Assembly: GCA_045128915.1 (NCBI GenBank) | Contig: JBGVIT010000046.1 | Span: 9,034 to 73,033, forward strand | From: RGIG9115 sp045128915 | GTDB lineage: Bacteria; Bacillota; Clostridia; UBA1381 | DNA: 64,000 bases | Reading direction: 5' to 3' | In this document: positions 17,905 through 26,648 of the stretch, piece by piece | Numbering within the stretch: the stretch's first letter is position 1 | How the letters are laid out: the number at the start of each line of letters is the position of its first letter | Position numbers and translations under genes: made by a program | Notes under the pieces: model-generated | The model's input: only the letters and a program-made list of their open reading frames with translations | What the model was told of the DNA's origin: nothing | Databases searched by the model: none

Positions 17905-19220
17905 TTCTTCTTCCTTAATTTACATATAAAGAATCCGTCTGTTTTGTCGATGTTCGGATACAATGTTATATATCCCGATTTTGCCGTAGGCTTTACAAAA
18001 CATTCCGGCAAAGTGTCAGATATATCAACACTCTCCATACACTCATATGCTTCAAGAGCTTTTTTGATTACATCTTCATTTTCTTGCGGAAAGATTGTGC
18101 ATGTACTATATACAAGCTCGCCGCCTGGTTTTAAATACTTTATAGCATTTTCAAGAAGCTTGTATTGAATCAGAGGAAGCTCTGAAATATCGTCTCTGTT
18201 CCATTTTATTTCCGGCTTACGCCGTATTATTCCAATCCCTGAACACGGAACGTCAACGAGTATTTTATCTGCCGATAAATCCATACTGCTTTTGTAAATA
18301 GAAGTGTCTGCAGCGCAGGTATTGATAATATCTATACCCAACCTTAAAGATGCATTGTCAATAAGTTCAACCTTATGTGCATGAACATCAAAGGCTGTTA
18401 TGCTGCCTTTGTTTCCCATAAGCTCTGCAAGATATGTTGTCTTGCCACCCGGTGCGGCACAAAGGTCAAGCACCTTTTCGTCAGATTTGGGATTAAGTAC
18501 AAGACACGCAAGCTGTGCTGCGCTGTCCTGGACTGTGAAAAGTCCGTTTTTGAATTCATCAAGAGCACCTATATCTGCTCCCGAAATAACAGCCGCATCA
18601 GGAAGGTCGCTTACCTTTGATACTTTGATATCTTTTTGGGCAAGTGCGCCTATAAGACTTTCACGGTCTGTTTTCAGGCGGTTGGCTCTTATTATAGTTT
18701 CAGGCTCGGATGCCATGGCTTTTATTAGCTCTGATGCAAAGTCAAAACCAAAGGTTTCAATAAATCTTTCACACAGCTTTTTGGGGAAAGAGTATCTTGT
18801 GCGGAGATATTCGGTTTTATCCTCAGGATATTTAATCTTCTCCTTTTCGGACGATACTTTTCTCAATATGGCATTTACAAAGCCTTTTGAACGTATTTCA
18901 TATTTAGCCGCAAGCTTTACACTTTCATTTACTGCGGCGCTGTCAGGAATTTTATCCATGAACATTATCTGGTAAATCCCCAAACGCAGTATTTCAATTA
19001 CGCTTTTGGAAAGCTTTTGGATTTTTGTCTTTGAATACTGCGATATAATATAGTCAAGGGTTATTTTCATAGATACGCATCCATATACCAATCTGGTACA
19101 AAGACCTCGGTCTGCGCCGCTAAGCGCTCCCATAGAGTCTTTTAATGCAAGGTTTGAATATGCACCCTCATAATCAATCTTAAATAGCACTTTAAGTGCC
19201 GTTTCTCTTGGATTACTCAT
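17901..19220 (-). CDS. rsmB: 16S rRNA (cytosine-967-C5)-methyltransferase RsmB
   Basis: The 439 residues form an N-terminal NusB-like RNA-binding domain (about 1-130) and a SAM methyltransferase domain. VLDLCAAPGGKTT is the SAM site, DVPCSGIGI supplies one active cysteine and STCTIFPQEN the other, as in the m5C family. It begins 3 nt after the upstream peptidase stop and overlaps rlmN by 4 nt, inside the conserved fmt-rsmB-rlmN order. Confidence 0.96.
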   Translation of the reverse strand: MSNPRETALKVLFKIDYEGAYSNLALKDSMGALSGADRGLCTRLVYGCVSMKITLDYIISQYSKTKIQKLSKSVIEILRLGIYQIMFMDKIPDSAAVNESVKLAAKYEIRSKGFVNAILRKVSSEKEKIKYPEDKTEYLRTRYSFPKKLCERFIETFGFDFASELIKAMASEPETIIRANRLKTDRESLIGALAQKDIKVSKVSDLPDAAVISGADIGALDEFKNGLFTVQDSAAQLACLVLNPKSDEKVLDLCAAPGGKTTYLAELMGNKGSITAFDVHAHKVELIDNASLRLGIDIINTCAADTSIYKSSMDLSADKILVDVPCSGIGIIRRKPEIKWNRDDISELPLIQYKLLENAIKYLKPGGELVYSTCTIFPQENEDVIKKALEAYECMESVDISDTLPECFVKPTAKSGYITLYPNIDKTDGFFICKLRKKK

Positions 19221-19223
19221 ATA

Positions 19224-19916
19224 TCAGTCACGTCTTCTGTTAATAATTACCAACAACCTCAGCAGCTGAAGTGCAGTCGATGCAACAGCAGCAACATATG
19301 TCATTGCAGCAGCTCTAAGAACCTTTTTTGCGCCCTTAATCTCATCTCTGCCAAGCAAATCTGCACCGTCAAGAATTTTTATTGCTCTGCGGCTGGCATT
19401 GAATTCAACAGGCAATGTAGCTACCTGAAATACAAGCACCAGACTGAAAAGCATAGCACCTGCAAATGCAAGATTATAATACCCCAAAATGAGACCGATT
19501 AGAAACAGCGGCATTGCCAGCTTATTTCCTATATTAACGACAGGTACAATAGCATTTCTTACCTTTATGGGAATATATCCCGTATTATGCTGTATTGCAT
19601 GTCCGCACTCATGTGCTGCAACGCCTATCGCCGCAACAGATGCAGAGTTATATGTTGAATCTGAAAGCCGTACAACATTTGTTCGGGGATCATAATGGTC
19701 GGTAAGCTTTCCTGAAACTCTCTCCACCACTACATTTCTAAGACCATTTGAATCAAGAATTTTTCTTGCTACATCTGCTCCTGTAAAGCCTCTTGCATTT
19801 GTATTTTTGCTATACTTTGAAAAAGCAGCATTTACTCCGAATGAAGCAAATAACGATAGCACAAATGCAATTAATACCAACACATAAGTAGAATCATAAT
19901 AATAGTAAAAAGGCAT
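19224..19916 (-). CDS. YugP-type membrane zinc metallopeptidase
   Basis: A 230-residue integral membrane protein with an N-terminal helix (about 9-30), the zinc motif HECGH at 102-106 (an HExxH), and two further hydrophobic segments (about 125-170) before a basic C-terminus. GFTGADVARKIL and VYG-like spacing before the motif match the YugP family. Substrate unknown. It lies between fmt and rsmB, a place where many Clostridia keep it; GGAG is 9 nt before the ATG. Confidence 0.9.
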   Translation of the reverse strand: MPFYYYYDSTYVLVLIAFVLSLFASFGVNAAFSKYSKNTNARGFTGADVARKILDSNGLRNVVVERVSGKLTDHYDPRTNVVRLSDSTYNSASVAAIGVAAHECGHAIQHNTGYIPIKVRNAIVPVVNIGNKLAMPLFLIGLILGYYNLAFAGAMLFSLVLVFQVATLPVEFNASRRAIKILDGADLLGRDEIKGAKKVLRAAAMTYVAAVASTALQLLRLLVIINRRRD

Positions 19917-19946
19917 AATAAATTACTCCTCTGATTTTATGCTCTT

Positions 19947-20888
19947 TCAGGGTGTGCGCACAAAGCTTGTTCCCTGCTTTATCTCATGTCCGCGAAGATA
20001 GTCTTCTACATTCATTCTGCGACTGCCCGGAAACTGAACTTCACGTACTGCAACCACGCCGTTTCCCGATGCTACCTTAAGACCTATATTTTTTTCTTCT
20101 CCCAATATAGTTCCGGGAGCCTCGCAAGTTTTCTCATCTACGGGTACAGCGCTTATTATTTTTACAGCTTCACCCATATAATAAGTATGCGCCATAGGCC
20201 ATGAATTCATTCCGCGAACAAGATTGCAAATAGTACGAGCATCTGCAGTCCAATCAATATTTCCTTCTTCTTTCTTTATCATAGGCGCATATGTTGAAAG
20301 GCTGTCATCCTGCGCAGTTGGAGTTATAGAACCGTTTTCAAGTCCATCAATGGTCTTTAGAAGTAATTCTCCTCCGATTTTGGAAAGTCTGTCAAACAGT
20401 TCTTCTGATGTTTCGTTGTCGCCAATTCTTACCTTTTCTATAAGAAGCATATCACCCGTATCAAGACCTTCTGCCATAAGCATTGTTGTTACGCCTGAAA
20501 ACTCCTCGCCGTTTATGACTGCACGCTGAATGGGCGCTGCGCCTCTGTATGCAGGAAGTAGTGAGCCATGAACATTAACACAGCCGTACTTTGGATAGTC
20601 AAGCACATAAGACGGAAGTATTTTTCCGTATGCCACAACACATATTATATCAGGCTGAAGCTGATTCAGAACCGGCTGAAGCTCACCATTTTTAAGACTC
20701 AAAGGCTGAAACACAGGGATTCCTGCGGCTTCTGCCGCTTCCTTTACCGGAGGCTTCATCATTTTATGGCCTCTGCCCTTTGGCTTATCAGGGTTTGTTA
20801 CAACTCCTACAACCTCTCTTTTGTCGTTTATAAGCGCTTTAAGGCTTTCTTCGGCAAAATCAGGTGTTCCCATAAACAAAATTCGCAT
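19947..20888 (-). CDS. fmt: Methionyl-tRNA formyltransferase
   Basis: Formylates the initiator Met-tRNA using 10-formyl-tetrahydrofolate. The 313 residues have MRILFMGTPDFAEESL, the NVHGSLLPAYRGAAPI motif with the catalytic Asn-His (about 108-123), GVTTM, and a C-terminal OB-like domain. The start has AAAGGAC upstream. It follows def by 23 nt, the classic def-fmt pair working at opposite ends of the formyl-Met cycle. Confidence 0.97.
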   Translation of the reverse strand: MRILFMGTPDFAEESLKALINDKREVVGVVTNPDKPKGRGHKMMKPPVKEAAEAAGIPVFQPLSLKNGELQPVLNQLQPDIICVVAYGKILPSYVLDYPKYGCVNVHGSLLPAYRGAAPIQRAVINGEEFSGVTTMLMAEGLDTGDMLLIEKVRIGDNETSEELFDRLSKIGGELLLKTIDGLENGSITPTAQDDSLSTYAPMIKKEEGNIDWTADARTICNLVRGMNSWPMAHTYYMGEAVKIISAVPVDEKTCEAPGTILGEEKNIGLKVASGNGVVAVREVQFPGSRRMNVEDYLRGHEIKQGTSFVRTP

Positions 20889-20911
20889 ATTTTAGTCCTT
20901 TCAAAATCAGA

Positions 20912-21397
20912 TTATTCCTCTGACTCCATACGTTCCTGAAGCTGTCTTCTTTTTTCATCCTCAGTTATTTTATCAACAAAAAGGATTCCGTTAAGATGGT
21001 CATTTTCATGGCAGAACGCTCTTGCGGTAATGCCATGACCGGTCACAACAAATTCATTGCCGTATCTATCCGAAGCCTTAAGAGTTACTTTTTCAGGACG
21101 TGTTACATCATACCATTCATCAGGTACGCTCAGACATCCCTCACGGATAGTTTCCTCACCTGAGGTTTCTATAATTTCAGGATTTATAGCTTCTATATAT
21201 TCATTGTCAAACTCCACGATAAAAACTCTTTTAAGCACTCCAACCTGCGGGCCTGCAAGACCTACGCCGTCATATACTTTAAGAGTTTCTCTCATATCAT
21301 CTAACAGAGTATGAAGCCTTTCGTCAAAGTCTTTTACAGGTTTACATACCTTTGATAAAATAGGATCTCCTATTTTTCTAACTTCTCTTATTGCCAT
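20912..21397 (-). CDS. def: Peptide deformylase
   Basis: Iron or zinc enzyme removing the formyl group from nascent proteins. From ATG 21397 the 161 residues show GVGLAGPQVG, EGCLSVP and HENDHLNG (HExxH type), the three family motifs. GGGAGA is 8 nt before this ATG; a longer in-frame start at 21448 would overlap the end of priA and is rejected. The C-terminus is charged (KRRQLQERMESEE). Confidence 0.97.
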   Translation of the reverse strand: MAIREVRKIGDPILSKVCKPVKDFDERLHTLLDDMRETLKVYDGVGLAGPQVGVLKRVFIVEFDNEYIEAINPEIIETSGEETIREGCLSVPDEWYDVTRPEKVTLKASDRYGNEFVVTGHGITARAFCHENDHLNGILFVDKITEDEKRRQLQERMESEE

Positions 21398-21419
21398 CTG
21401 GTTTATCTCCCTATAAGAA

Positions 21420-23834
21420 TTAATGGATATTGGTGGGATTTTTATCAATTACCACCGTTACATTTTCAAAGTTCAAATTCTCATCGCATTTACTCTTTGC
21501 CTTCAAAAGCACTTCCGTCATATCAAACTCCAGAGGACTTTTTATGAGAATTTGAAATCTGTATTTGTTCTTTATTTTTGAAACGGCACAAGGAAGCGGC
21601 CCCATTACCTTAAAATCGCCTTTTCCAAGTGTTGCTGCAAATATCTTGGCACAATCCTCTACATCTTTCCTTACAGGCCCTGAAAAGCCTATTAATACAA
21701 GATTACAAAACGGAGGATACCATAATATTTTTCTTAGACGCATTTCGTCATGGTAGTATTTTTTATAGTTATGGTAAGCTGCCATAATAACAGCTTCATG
21801 GTCAGGGGAATACGTCTGAATAATGGCTCTGCCTTTCTTATTTCCTCTTCCCGCTCTTCCCGTAACCTGCTCTAAAATACCAAAGGTCCTCTCGCCGCTC
21901 CTGAAATCGTCAATATTGAGCATAGTATCGGCTGATACAACTCCTACAAGTGTGACATTTTCAAAATCCAGACCTTTTGTTACCATCTGTGTACCGATTA
22001 ATATATCTATCTTTTCTTTTTCAAAACGATCAAGTATTTTGCGGTGCGATTGTTTTTTTCCTGTGGTATCTATATCCATGCGAATAGTGGTCGCTTCAGG
22101 AAACAACTGTTTTATCTCATTTTCAACCTTTTCTGTTCCGCCGCCGAAATATCGGATATATTTACTTCCGCAGGAAGGACAAACATCATAATTGCTTACA
22201 GTATGTCCGCAGTAATGGCATTGGAGTGTGTTATCATACTTATGATAAGTCATTGATATATTACAGTTGGGACAATGAGCAACATATCCACATTCTCTGC
22301 ATGATACAAAAGTTGAAAAACCTCTGCGGTTCATGAAAAGAATAGTTTGCTCTCCACGGCTCAGATTTTCACGGATTTCTCTTTGAAGTTCAATAGAGAA
22401 CATTGATTTATTACCGTTTTTCAGTTCTTCCCTCATGTCTTGAATGCTGATTTCAGGCATGGAGTTCATATTGTAACGCTTCTCCATTGTAAGAAGCTGA
22501 ATTTCTCCAAGCTCTGCCCGGTGATATGATTTGAAGGATGGTGTTGCACTTGCAAGAAGTACAACTGCACCATACTGAGCCGCTCTGAAAGCTGCTATTT
22601 CTTCTGTTACATAACGTGGTGATGTTTCTGATTTATAAGTATCGCTATGCTCCTCATCGAGTATTATTATACCAATGTTATCCAAAGGAGCAAAAACAGC
22701 TGAACGGGCGCCGATAATAATATCTGCACCACCGTCACGTATTTTCCGCCACTGGTCAAACCTTTCTCCCATAGATAAGGCGCTGTGTATAACGGCTATG
22801 CGGTCGCCAAAACGTGCTTTAAATCTGTTTACAGTCTGTGGTGTCAAAGATATTTCAGGCACAAGCACAATGGCTTTGCGCCCCATATCCGTCACTTTCC
22901 TTATGCAATGCATATACACTTCTGTTTTACCGCTTCCGGTAACGCCATGTAATAAAAAGGTCTGCTGTTTTTTATTTTCGATAAAAGGCGCAATCTTGCC
23001 AACTACGTCTTTCTGCTCAGGAGTTAAAGGCTTTTCAGAATCAGGCTTAACGTACTGTGTATTGGGGTTTCTTTCGATTTCAACTTCTGTTTTTTCCAAT
23101 AAACCATTTTTGCACAGAGCATTTATCGCCTGATTATCACATTCGGCAAACTGCCTCAGGTCTGAATAGGTGAGAACTTTTGCATTTATCATGACGTTTA
23201 GTGCTTTGGCTCTTTTGGGAGCTTTCTTTTGCATTTTAGCAACTGCGTCCAGAGCTTCGTCCTCGCTCACACAAAGACGTACTGCAAGCTGTGTTTTTTT
23301 CTCAACCGGTGCTTTTTCACTAAATTCTCTTCTTATAGCACCCATGCTTACAAGCTCTCTTATTACCTGAGAACAATCCCATTCAAACCGGCTTGCAAGA
23401 ACTGTATATTCCACCGCACCTTCTTCTGATACGATGCTGTAAAGCTCCTGCTTTCTGCCTGATAGCTCTCCCGAATATTCTTCACCCACAAGCCATTCCT
23501 TAACTTTAATTGCCGCACCGGCAGGAACAACCGTTGCTGCCGCTTCCGAAAAGCTGCACATATATCTTTGACGCATAAAGCGTATTACTTCCAGCATATT
23601 TTCGTCAAAAGCACGGCCTAATGCTGATTTTGATTTTATTTTCTTTATTCTTGCGCTGTCAAATTCCGGTTTTGCTTCAATTCCTACCACATACCCCTGA
23701 GCCGGTCTGTTCTTCTGCCCAAAAGGAACTGTTACAGCGTCCCCTATTTCAACAGTCATATCAGCCGGTATTTCATATTCAAGAGTTTTATCAAGAGCAT
23801 GAGATGTATGATTTACAATAACACGGGCAAACAT
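21420..23834 (-). CDS. priA: Primosomal replication-restart helicase PriA
   Basis: Superfamily 2 3'-5' helicase that reloads the replisome at stalled forks. The 804 residues have an N-terminal 3'BD domain, Walker A GVTGSGKTEVY (about 295-305), DEEH box, and a zinc-binding module built from several CxxC pairs (CRECGY, CPNCN, CHYCGH, CPSCGS, about 515-560), then helicase motifs such as TGRAGRG. It begins 2 nt after rpoZ. In Bacillus coaBC lies between rpoZ and priA; it is absent here. Confidence 0.97.
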   Translation of the reverse strand: MFARVIVNHTSHALDKTLEYEIPADMTVEIGDAVTVPFGQKNRPAQGYVVGIEAKPEFDSARIKKIKSKSALGRAFDENMLEVIRFMRQRYMCSFSEAAATVVPAGAAIKVKEWLVGEEYSGELSGRKQELYSIVSEEGAVEYTVLASRFEWDCSQVIRELVSMGAIRREFSEKAPVEKKTQLAVRLCVSEDEALDAVAKMQKKAPKRAKALNVMINAKVLTYSDLRQFAECDNQAINALCKNGLLEKTEVEIERNPNTQYVKPDSEKPLTPEQKDVVGKIAPFIENKKQQTFLLHGVTGSGKTEVYMHCIRKVTDMGRKAIVLVPEISLTPQTVNRFKARFGDRIAVIHSALSMGERFDQWRKIRDGGADIIIGARSAVFAPLDNIGIIILDEEHSDTYKSETSPRYVTEEIAAFRAAQYGAVVLLASATPSFKSYHRAELGEIQLLTMEKRYNMNSMPEISIQDMREELKNGNKSMFSIELQREIRENLSRGEQTILFMNRRGFSTFVSCRECGYVAHCPNCNISMTYHKYDNTLQCHYCGHTVSNYDVCPSCGSKYIRYFGGGTEKVENEIKQLFPEATTIRMDIDTTGKKQSHRKILDRFEKEKIDILIGTQMVTKGLDFENVTLVGVVSADTMLNIDDFRSGERTFGILEQVTGRAGRGNKKGRAIIQTYSPDHEAVIMAAYHNYKKYYHDEMRLRKILWYPPFCNLVLIGFSGPVRKDVEDCAKIFAATLGKGDFKVMGPLPCAVSKIKNKYRFQILIKSPLEFDMTEVLLKAKSKCDENLNFENVTVVIDKNPTNIH

Positions 23835-23836
23835 AA

Positions 23837-24214
23837 TTATTCGTTTTCAAGGTCCGCCTGAGCTTCTTTGAACTGACGTTCGAGGCGGTCTTTTTCCATA
23901 CGCTCCTCCATAGCCTTTCTCTCTGCTGCTTCAAGCTCATATCTTAAAACTTCAAGGTTAAGGTCTGCGCTTGGTTCTGACTGCGTAAACATCATTTCAC
24001 CGTCACCGCATGACATATCATATATTTCTTCGCCTCGGCAATACTGAACCTTGCCGTCAGCGATTTCCTCAACAGCCTTTGAAATAGGCTTTATTTCTTC
24101 TGCTTCCTGAGGATTTCCGCCAAGCATACGTACTCTTTTCGCAGCCATGCTTACAAGAGTGTATCTTGAATCTACTTTCTTTGAAAGTTCGCTAATTCCT
24201 GGTTTGATCATCAT
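23837..24214 (-). CDS. rpoZ: DNA-directed RNA polymerase omega subunit
   Basis: Small subunit that aids RNA polymerase assembly. IKPGISELSKKVDSRYTLVS and AAKRVRML near the N-terminus match the omega core, as does the position between gmk and priA. At 125 residues it is longer than the common 65-90; the excess is a C-terminal stretch (about 85-125) rich in Glu, Lys and Arg that should form a charged helix. Two adjacent ATGs (24214, 24211) follow AAGGAG; either may be used. Confidence 0.9.
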   Translation of the reverse strand: MMIKPGISELSKKVDSRYTLVSMAAKRVRMLGGNPQEAEEIKPISKAVEEIADGKVQYCRGEEIYDMSCGDGEMMFTQSEPSADLNLEVLRYELEAAERKAMEERMEKDRLERQFKEAQADLENE

Positions 24215-24234
24215 AGTTTTATTTCTCCTTAAAA

Positions 24235-24828
24235 TTAATTATTACTTAATAGTCTATAAACTTTTTTACGACGTTCCTTGCAATCATCCATAATAGCTGA
24301 AACTTCAGCCACGCATTGTGCAAGGTCGTCATTTTCTACAATATAATTATACTTTGCAGCCTGCATAAATTCCCATTTAGCAGAATTTATTCTGTCATTT
24401 ATTTCATCCTCGGATTCTCTGCCGCGAACTGTAAGCCTTTGTCGAAGAATTTCCATTGACGGTGGTACAATAAATATAAGAATCGTTTCCGGAAGTTCCG
24501 CCTTTACCTTTAATGCCCCCTGAGGCTCAATCTCAAGAAGTACATCCTTTCCTGATTCAAGCATCTCCTCTATCTGAGCCTTGGGAGTTCCGTAATAGTT
24601 GCCATTATAAACAGCCCATTCAAGCAGTTCTCCATTTGTAGCCATTTCCCGAAATTTTTCAGGTGTTGTGTAGTTATATGTAACACCTGCAATCTCCCCT
24701 GCTCTTTTATCTCTGGAGGTGGTAGAAACGCTCAAATGAATATCTCTGTGGTCAATAAGCTCTGCACAGATTGTACCTTTTCCTGTGCCGCTGGGACCTG
24801 ATATTACATATAAAATTCCTTTATTCAT
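24235..24828 (-). CDS. gmk: Guanylate kinase
   Basis: Converts GMP to GDP with ATP. From ATG 24828 the 197 residues begin MNKGILYVISGPSGTGKGT, containing the P-loop, then STTSRDKRAGEI (GMP binding) and EIEPQGALKV. GAGGAC is 4-6 nt upstream and the start overlaps the last codons of remA by 8 nt. A longer in-frame start at 24894 is rejected for lying inside remA without homology. Confidence 0.96.
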   Translation of the reverse strand: MNKGILYVISGPSGTGKGTICAELIDHRDIHLSVSTTSRDKRAGEIAGVTYNYTTPEKFREMATNGELLEWAVYNGNYYGTPKAQIEEMLESGKDVLLEIEPQGALKVKAELPETILIFIVPPSMEILRQRLTVRGRESEDEINDRINSAKWEFMQAAKYNYIVENDDLAQCVAEVSAIMDDCKERRKKVYRLLSNN

Positions 24829-25075
24829 TTGTGTCCTCACTTTCAGGCTCAATACGGCTGACAATAGTTTCAGGCTGAACACTTGAAAGCACAACGTGTC
24901 CGCTTTGTGTCACAATCACCGAGCGGGTTCTTCTGCCGTATGTTGCATTTATTAACATTCCTTTATCTTCACTTTCGCGGATTATACGCTTAATGGGAGC
25001 AGACTCAGAACCTACAATGGCTACTATTTTATCTGCACATACCATGTTTCCGAAACCGACATTTATAAGTTTCAT
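24821..25075 (-). CDS. remA: RemA-like regulatory protein (DUF370)
   Basis: An 84-residue DNA-binding regulator; in Bacillus RemA activates matrix and osmoprotection genes. MKLINVGFGNMV and the stretch ending in ATYGRRTRSVIV are family hallmarks, and the gene order yicC-remA-gmk-rpoZ is the Bacillus one. GGAGG lies in front of the ATG, 10 nt after the yicC stop. The last ten residues are acidic. What it regulates in this organism is unknown. Confidence 0.95.
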   Translation of the reverse strand: MKLINVGFGNMVCADKIVAIVGSESAPIKRIIRESEDKGMLINATYGRRTRSVIVTQSGHVVLSSVQPETIVSRIEPESEDTNE

Positions 25076-25085
25076 CTGCTTCCTC

Positions 25086-25961
25086 CTATTCTATATTCTG
25101 AATTTGCTCGCGCATTTTTTCAATTTCGCCCTTAAGGGTAACAACTGTTTTCGTTATGAACAAATCGTTTGCTTTAGAGCCGATTGTATTCACTTCACGA
25201 TTGATCTCCTGAATGAGAAAGTCAAGCTTTCTTCCTGCAGGCTCATCTGAGTCGAGAATGTCATAGTATTCTTTGAAGTGGCTTTCAAGACGTACTGTTT
25301 CTTCGTTTATGGCAACCTTATCTGCAAAAATAGCAACCTCTGTTAAAATTCTTGCTTCATCCACATCTCTGTTTTCAAGAGTTTCCTTAATCTTCTGATG
25401 CAGTCGGTCTTTATATTCTGCTACTACCTCAGGAGATCTTTCGTCAACCTGCTTTGCAAGCTCACTCATATAATCAACTCTTGCCTTAAGGTCTTCGTAA
25501 ATCCGCGCACCCTCTCTTGCGCGCATAGCCGAAAAGCTCTCAAGCGCTCTTTTTAATACTGACTGCACATCGCTCCAAAGCTCGTCCTCGCTTATTTCGG
25601 CACGCTCCATACGGAAAACATCTCCAAAACGACAAATTGACATAGTTGATATATCATCTCTAAGCTGAAAAGTATCTCTTAGCTTACGTGCAGCTTCAAT
25701 ATACTGCTTCGCAACTGCCTCATTAAGTATTACCTGACTGTCATCGGCATAGCTTTCTATATTAACGTAAATATCAACCTTTCCTCTGGTTATGTATTCT
25801 GATGCTTCTTTTCGGATTTTATCCTCAAGAAACAGCATATGTCTTGGTATTTTAATATTATAATCAGAAAACCTGTTGTTTACTGATTTGATTTCTATTG
25901 TTATTTTCCGGTCAGAAAGAATATCCTCACATCTTCCGTAACCTGTCATACTTTTTATCAT
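25086..25961 (-). CDS. YicC/YloC family endoribonuclease
   Basis: From ATG 25961 the 291 residues start MIKSMTGYGR and end with the conserved block EINREVNTIGSKANDL plus MREQIQNIE, the family signature. YicC proteins are endoribonucleases acting on RNA in the cytoplasm. GGAAGGTGAG lies just before this ATG; a TTG at 25976 sits inside that site and is rejected. It heads the leftward housekeeping operon behind a good promoter. Confidence 0.93.
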   Translation of the reverse strand: MIKSMTGYGRCEDILSDRKITIEIKSVNNRFSDYNIKIPRHMLFLEDKIRKEASEYITRGKVDIYVNIESYADDSQVILNEAVAKQYIEAARKLRDTFQLRDDISTMSICRFGDVFRMERAEISEDELWSDVQSVLKRALESFSAMRAREGARIYEDLKARVDYMSELAKQVDERSPEVVAEYKDRLHQKIKETLENRDVDEARILTEVAIFADKVAINEETVRLESHFKEYYDILDSDEPAGRKLDFLIQEINREVNTIGSKANDLFITKTVVTLKGEIEKMREQIQNIE

Positions 25962-26006
25962 CTGCTCACCTTCCAATTTATATCTGATTACAATTATACA
26001 AATTTT

Positions 26007-26034
26007 ATTATATCACATTTTCATAAAATGTAAA
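26007..26034 (-). promoter_or_regulatory. Promoter of the yicC-remA-gmk... operon with a dyad in the spacer
   Basis: On the minus strand TTTACA (26029-26034), 16 bp, TATAAT (26007-26012) form a sigma-A-type promoter about 45 nt before yicC. The spacer and -35 include ACATTTT-CAT-AAAATGT, a perfect 7-bp inverted repeat around 3 nt (26015-26031), which could be an operator or chance in AT-rich DNA. Confidence 0.7.
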
Positions 26035-26126
26035 ATACTTTTTAGTGAAATTTTTTAAAATTTTTGAAAAAATTTTTAGGCATATTTAACATATATATAA
26101 AAATAGAGCTATTTTAATAAAATACC

Positions 26127-26155
26127 TTGAAAATAATGTGCCTCTGTGTTATAAT
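26127..26155 (+). promoter_or_regulatory. Promoter of tRNA-Arg
   Basis: TTGAAA (26127-26132), 17 bp, TATAAT (26150-26155), 18 bp before the mature tRNA 5' end: a near-perfect sigma-A-type promoter driving only the tRNA. Confidence 0.8.
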
Positions 26156-26173
26156 TACTAAACAACAAGCAAC

Positions 26174-26248
26174 GCCCTCATAGTTAAGTGGATATAACAT
26201 GCCCCTCCTAAGGGCAAATCGTGCGTTCGACTCGCGCTGGGGGTGCCA
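26174..26248 (+). tRNA. tRNA-Arg (anticodon CCT)
   Basis: A 75-nt cloverleaf with encoded CCA. Acceptor GCCCTCA pairs with TGGGGGT (two G-U pairs), D-stem GTTA/TAAC, anticodon stem TGCCC/GGGCA around CTCCTAA giving anticodon CCT for AGG codons, T-stem GTGCG/CGCGC around TTCGACT, discriminator G. It has its own promoter and terminator. All genes to its left are core; those to its right are accessory. Confidence 0.93.
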
Positions 26249-26251
26249 TCA

Positions 26252-26297
26252 ACACCGCATAATTACTGATTTTTTGTAATTATGCGGTGTTTTATTT
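26252..26297 (+). terminator. Terminator of tRNA-Arg
   Basis: A 15-bp perfect stem (ACACCGCATAATTAC at 26252-26266, its complement at 26276-26290) with a TGATTTTTT loop and a T-rich tail starts 3 nt after the tRNA CCA. A near-identical hairpin recurs at 32935-32980. Confidence 0.92.
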
Positions 26298-26636
26298 TTT
26301 ATCACATGATTTTGGCGCATCTAATATCGGTTGTATTTCTTGTTGTGAAGCCTGAACATTTCACAAATCCGCATTAGGTGTATGTGTGCTTAAGCAAACA
26401 ACATCTCTGTCAATCGTATCTGTTGATACATCAATTCCTCTGTATTTTTTAAGAATGTATATTTTGAAGCCATGAATACAAAAAATGCCGAACTTGTCCG
26501 TTTGATTTTTTGACAAGCCCGGCTTAATATAGACTTTTAAAACATATGTTGCTATCCCACACATTAATACCTTTCTCTTCTTGTTAGCAAACTACCATAA
26601 ATCATAGCATCCCTGTATAATATTTATTGAAGAATA
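26298..26636. other. Gene-poor stretch between tRNA-Arg and the truncated genes
   Basis: About 340 bp with no credible gene. A 67-codon frame on the minus strand (26361-26564) resembles nothing and contains a terminator hairpin, so I do not call it. The stretch holds a minus-strand terminator and one arm of a long palindrome, described separately. No integrase, transposase or copy of the tRNA 3' end is seen. Confidence 0.5.
26480..26523 (-). terminator. Intrinsic terminator for the truncated exoprotein gene
   Basis: On the minus strand GCCGGGCTTGTC (26512-26523) pairs with GACAAGTTCGGC (26487-26498), 12 bp with two G-U pairs, followed by ATTTTTTG. It lies about 115 nt beyond the stop of the leftward exoprotein fragment. 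Confidence 0.75.
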
Positions 26637-26648
26637 TTATACAGGGAT
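26609..26648. repeat. 16-bp perfect palindrome over the stop codon of the exoprotein fragment
   Basis: ATCCCTGTATAATATT (26609-26624) and its exact complement (26633-26648) enclose the 8-nt loop TATTGAAG. The right arm covers the last codons and stop of the leftward fragment. There is no T-run on either side, so it is not a standard terminator. Confidence 0.75.

Noticed and set aside
18400..18975. 191-codon plus-strand frame
   Set aside because: Antisense of rsmB, Ser-rich without motifs or ribosome site.
26226..26260. Attachment site of an integrated element at the tRNA 3' end
   Set aside because: No second copy of the tRNA tail and no integrase were seen in the window.
26361..26564. 67-codon frame on the minus strand beside the tRNA
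   Set aside because: No similarity to anything I know, no ribosome site, and a terminator hairpin lies inside it.
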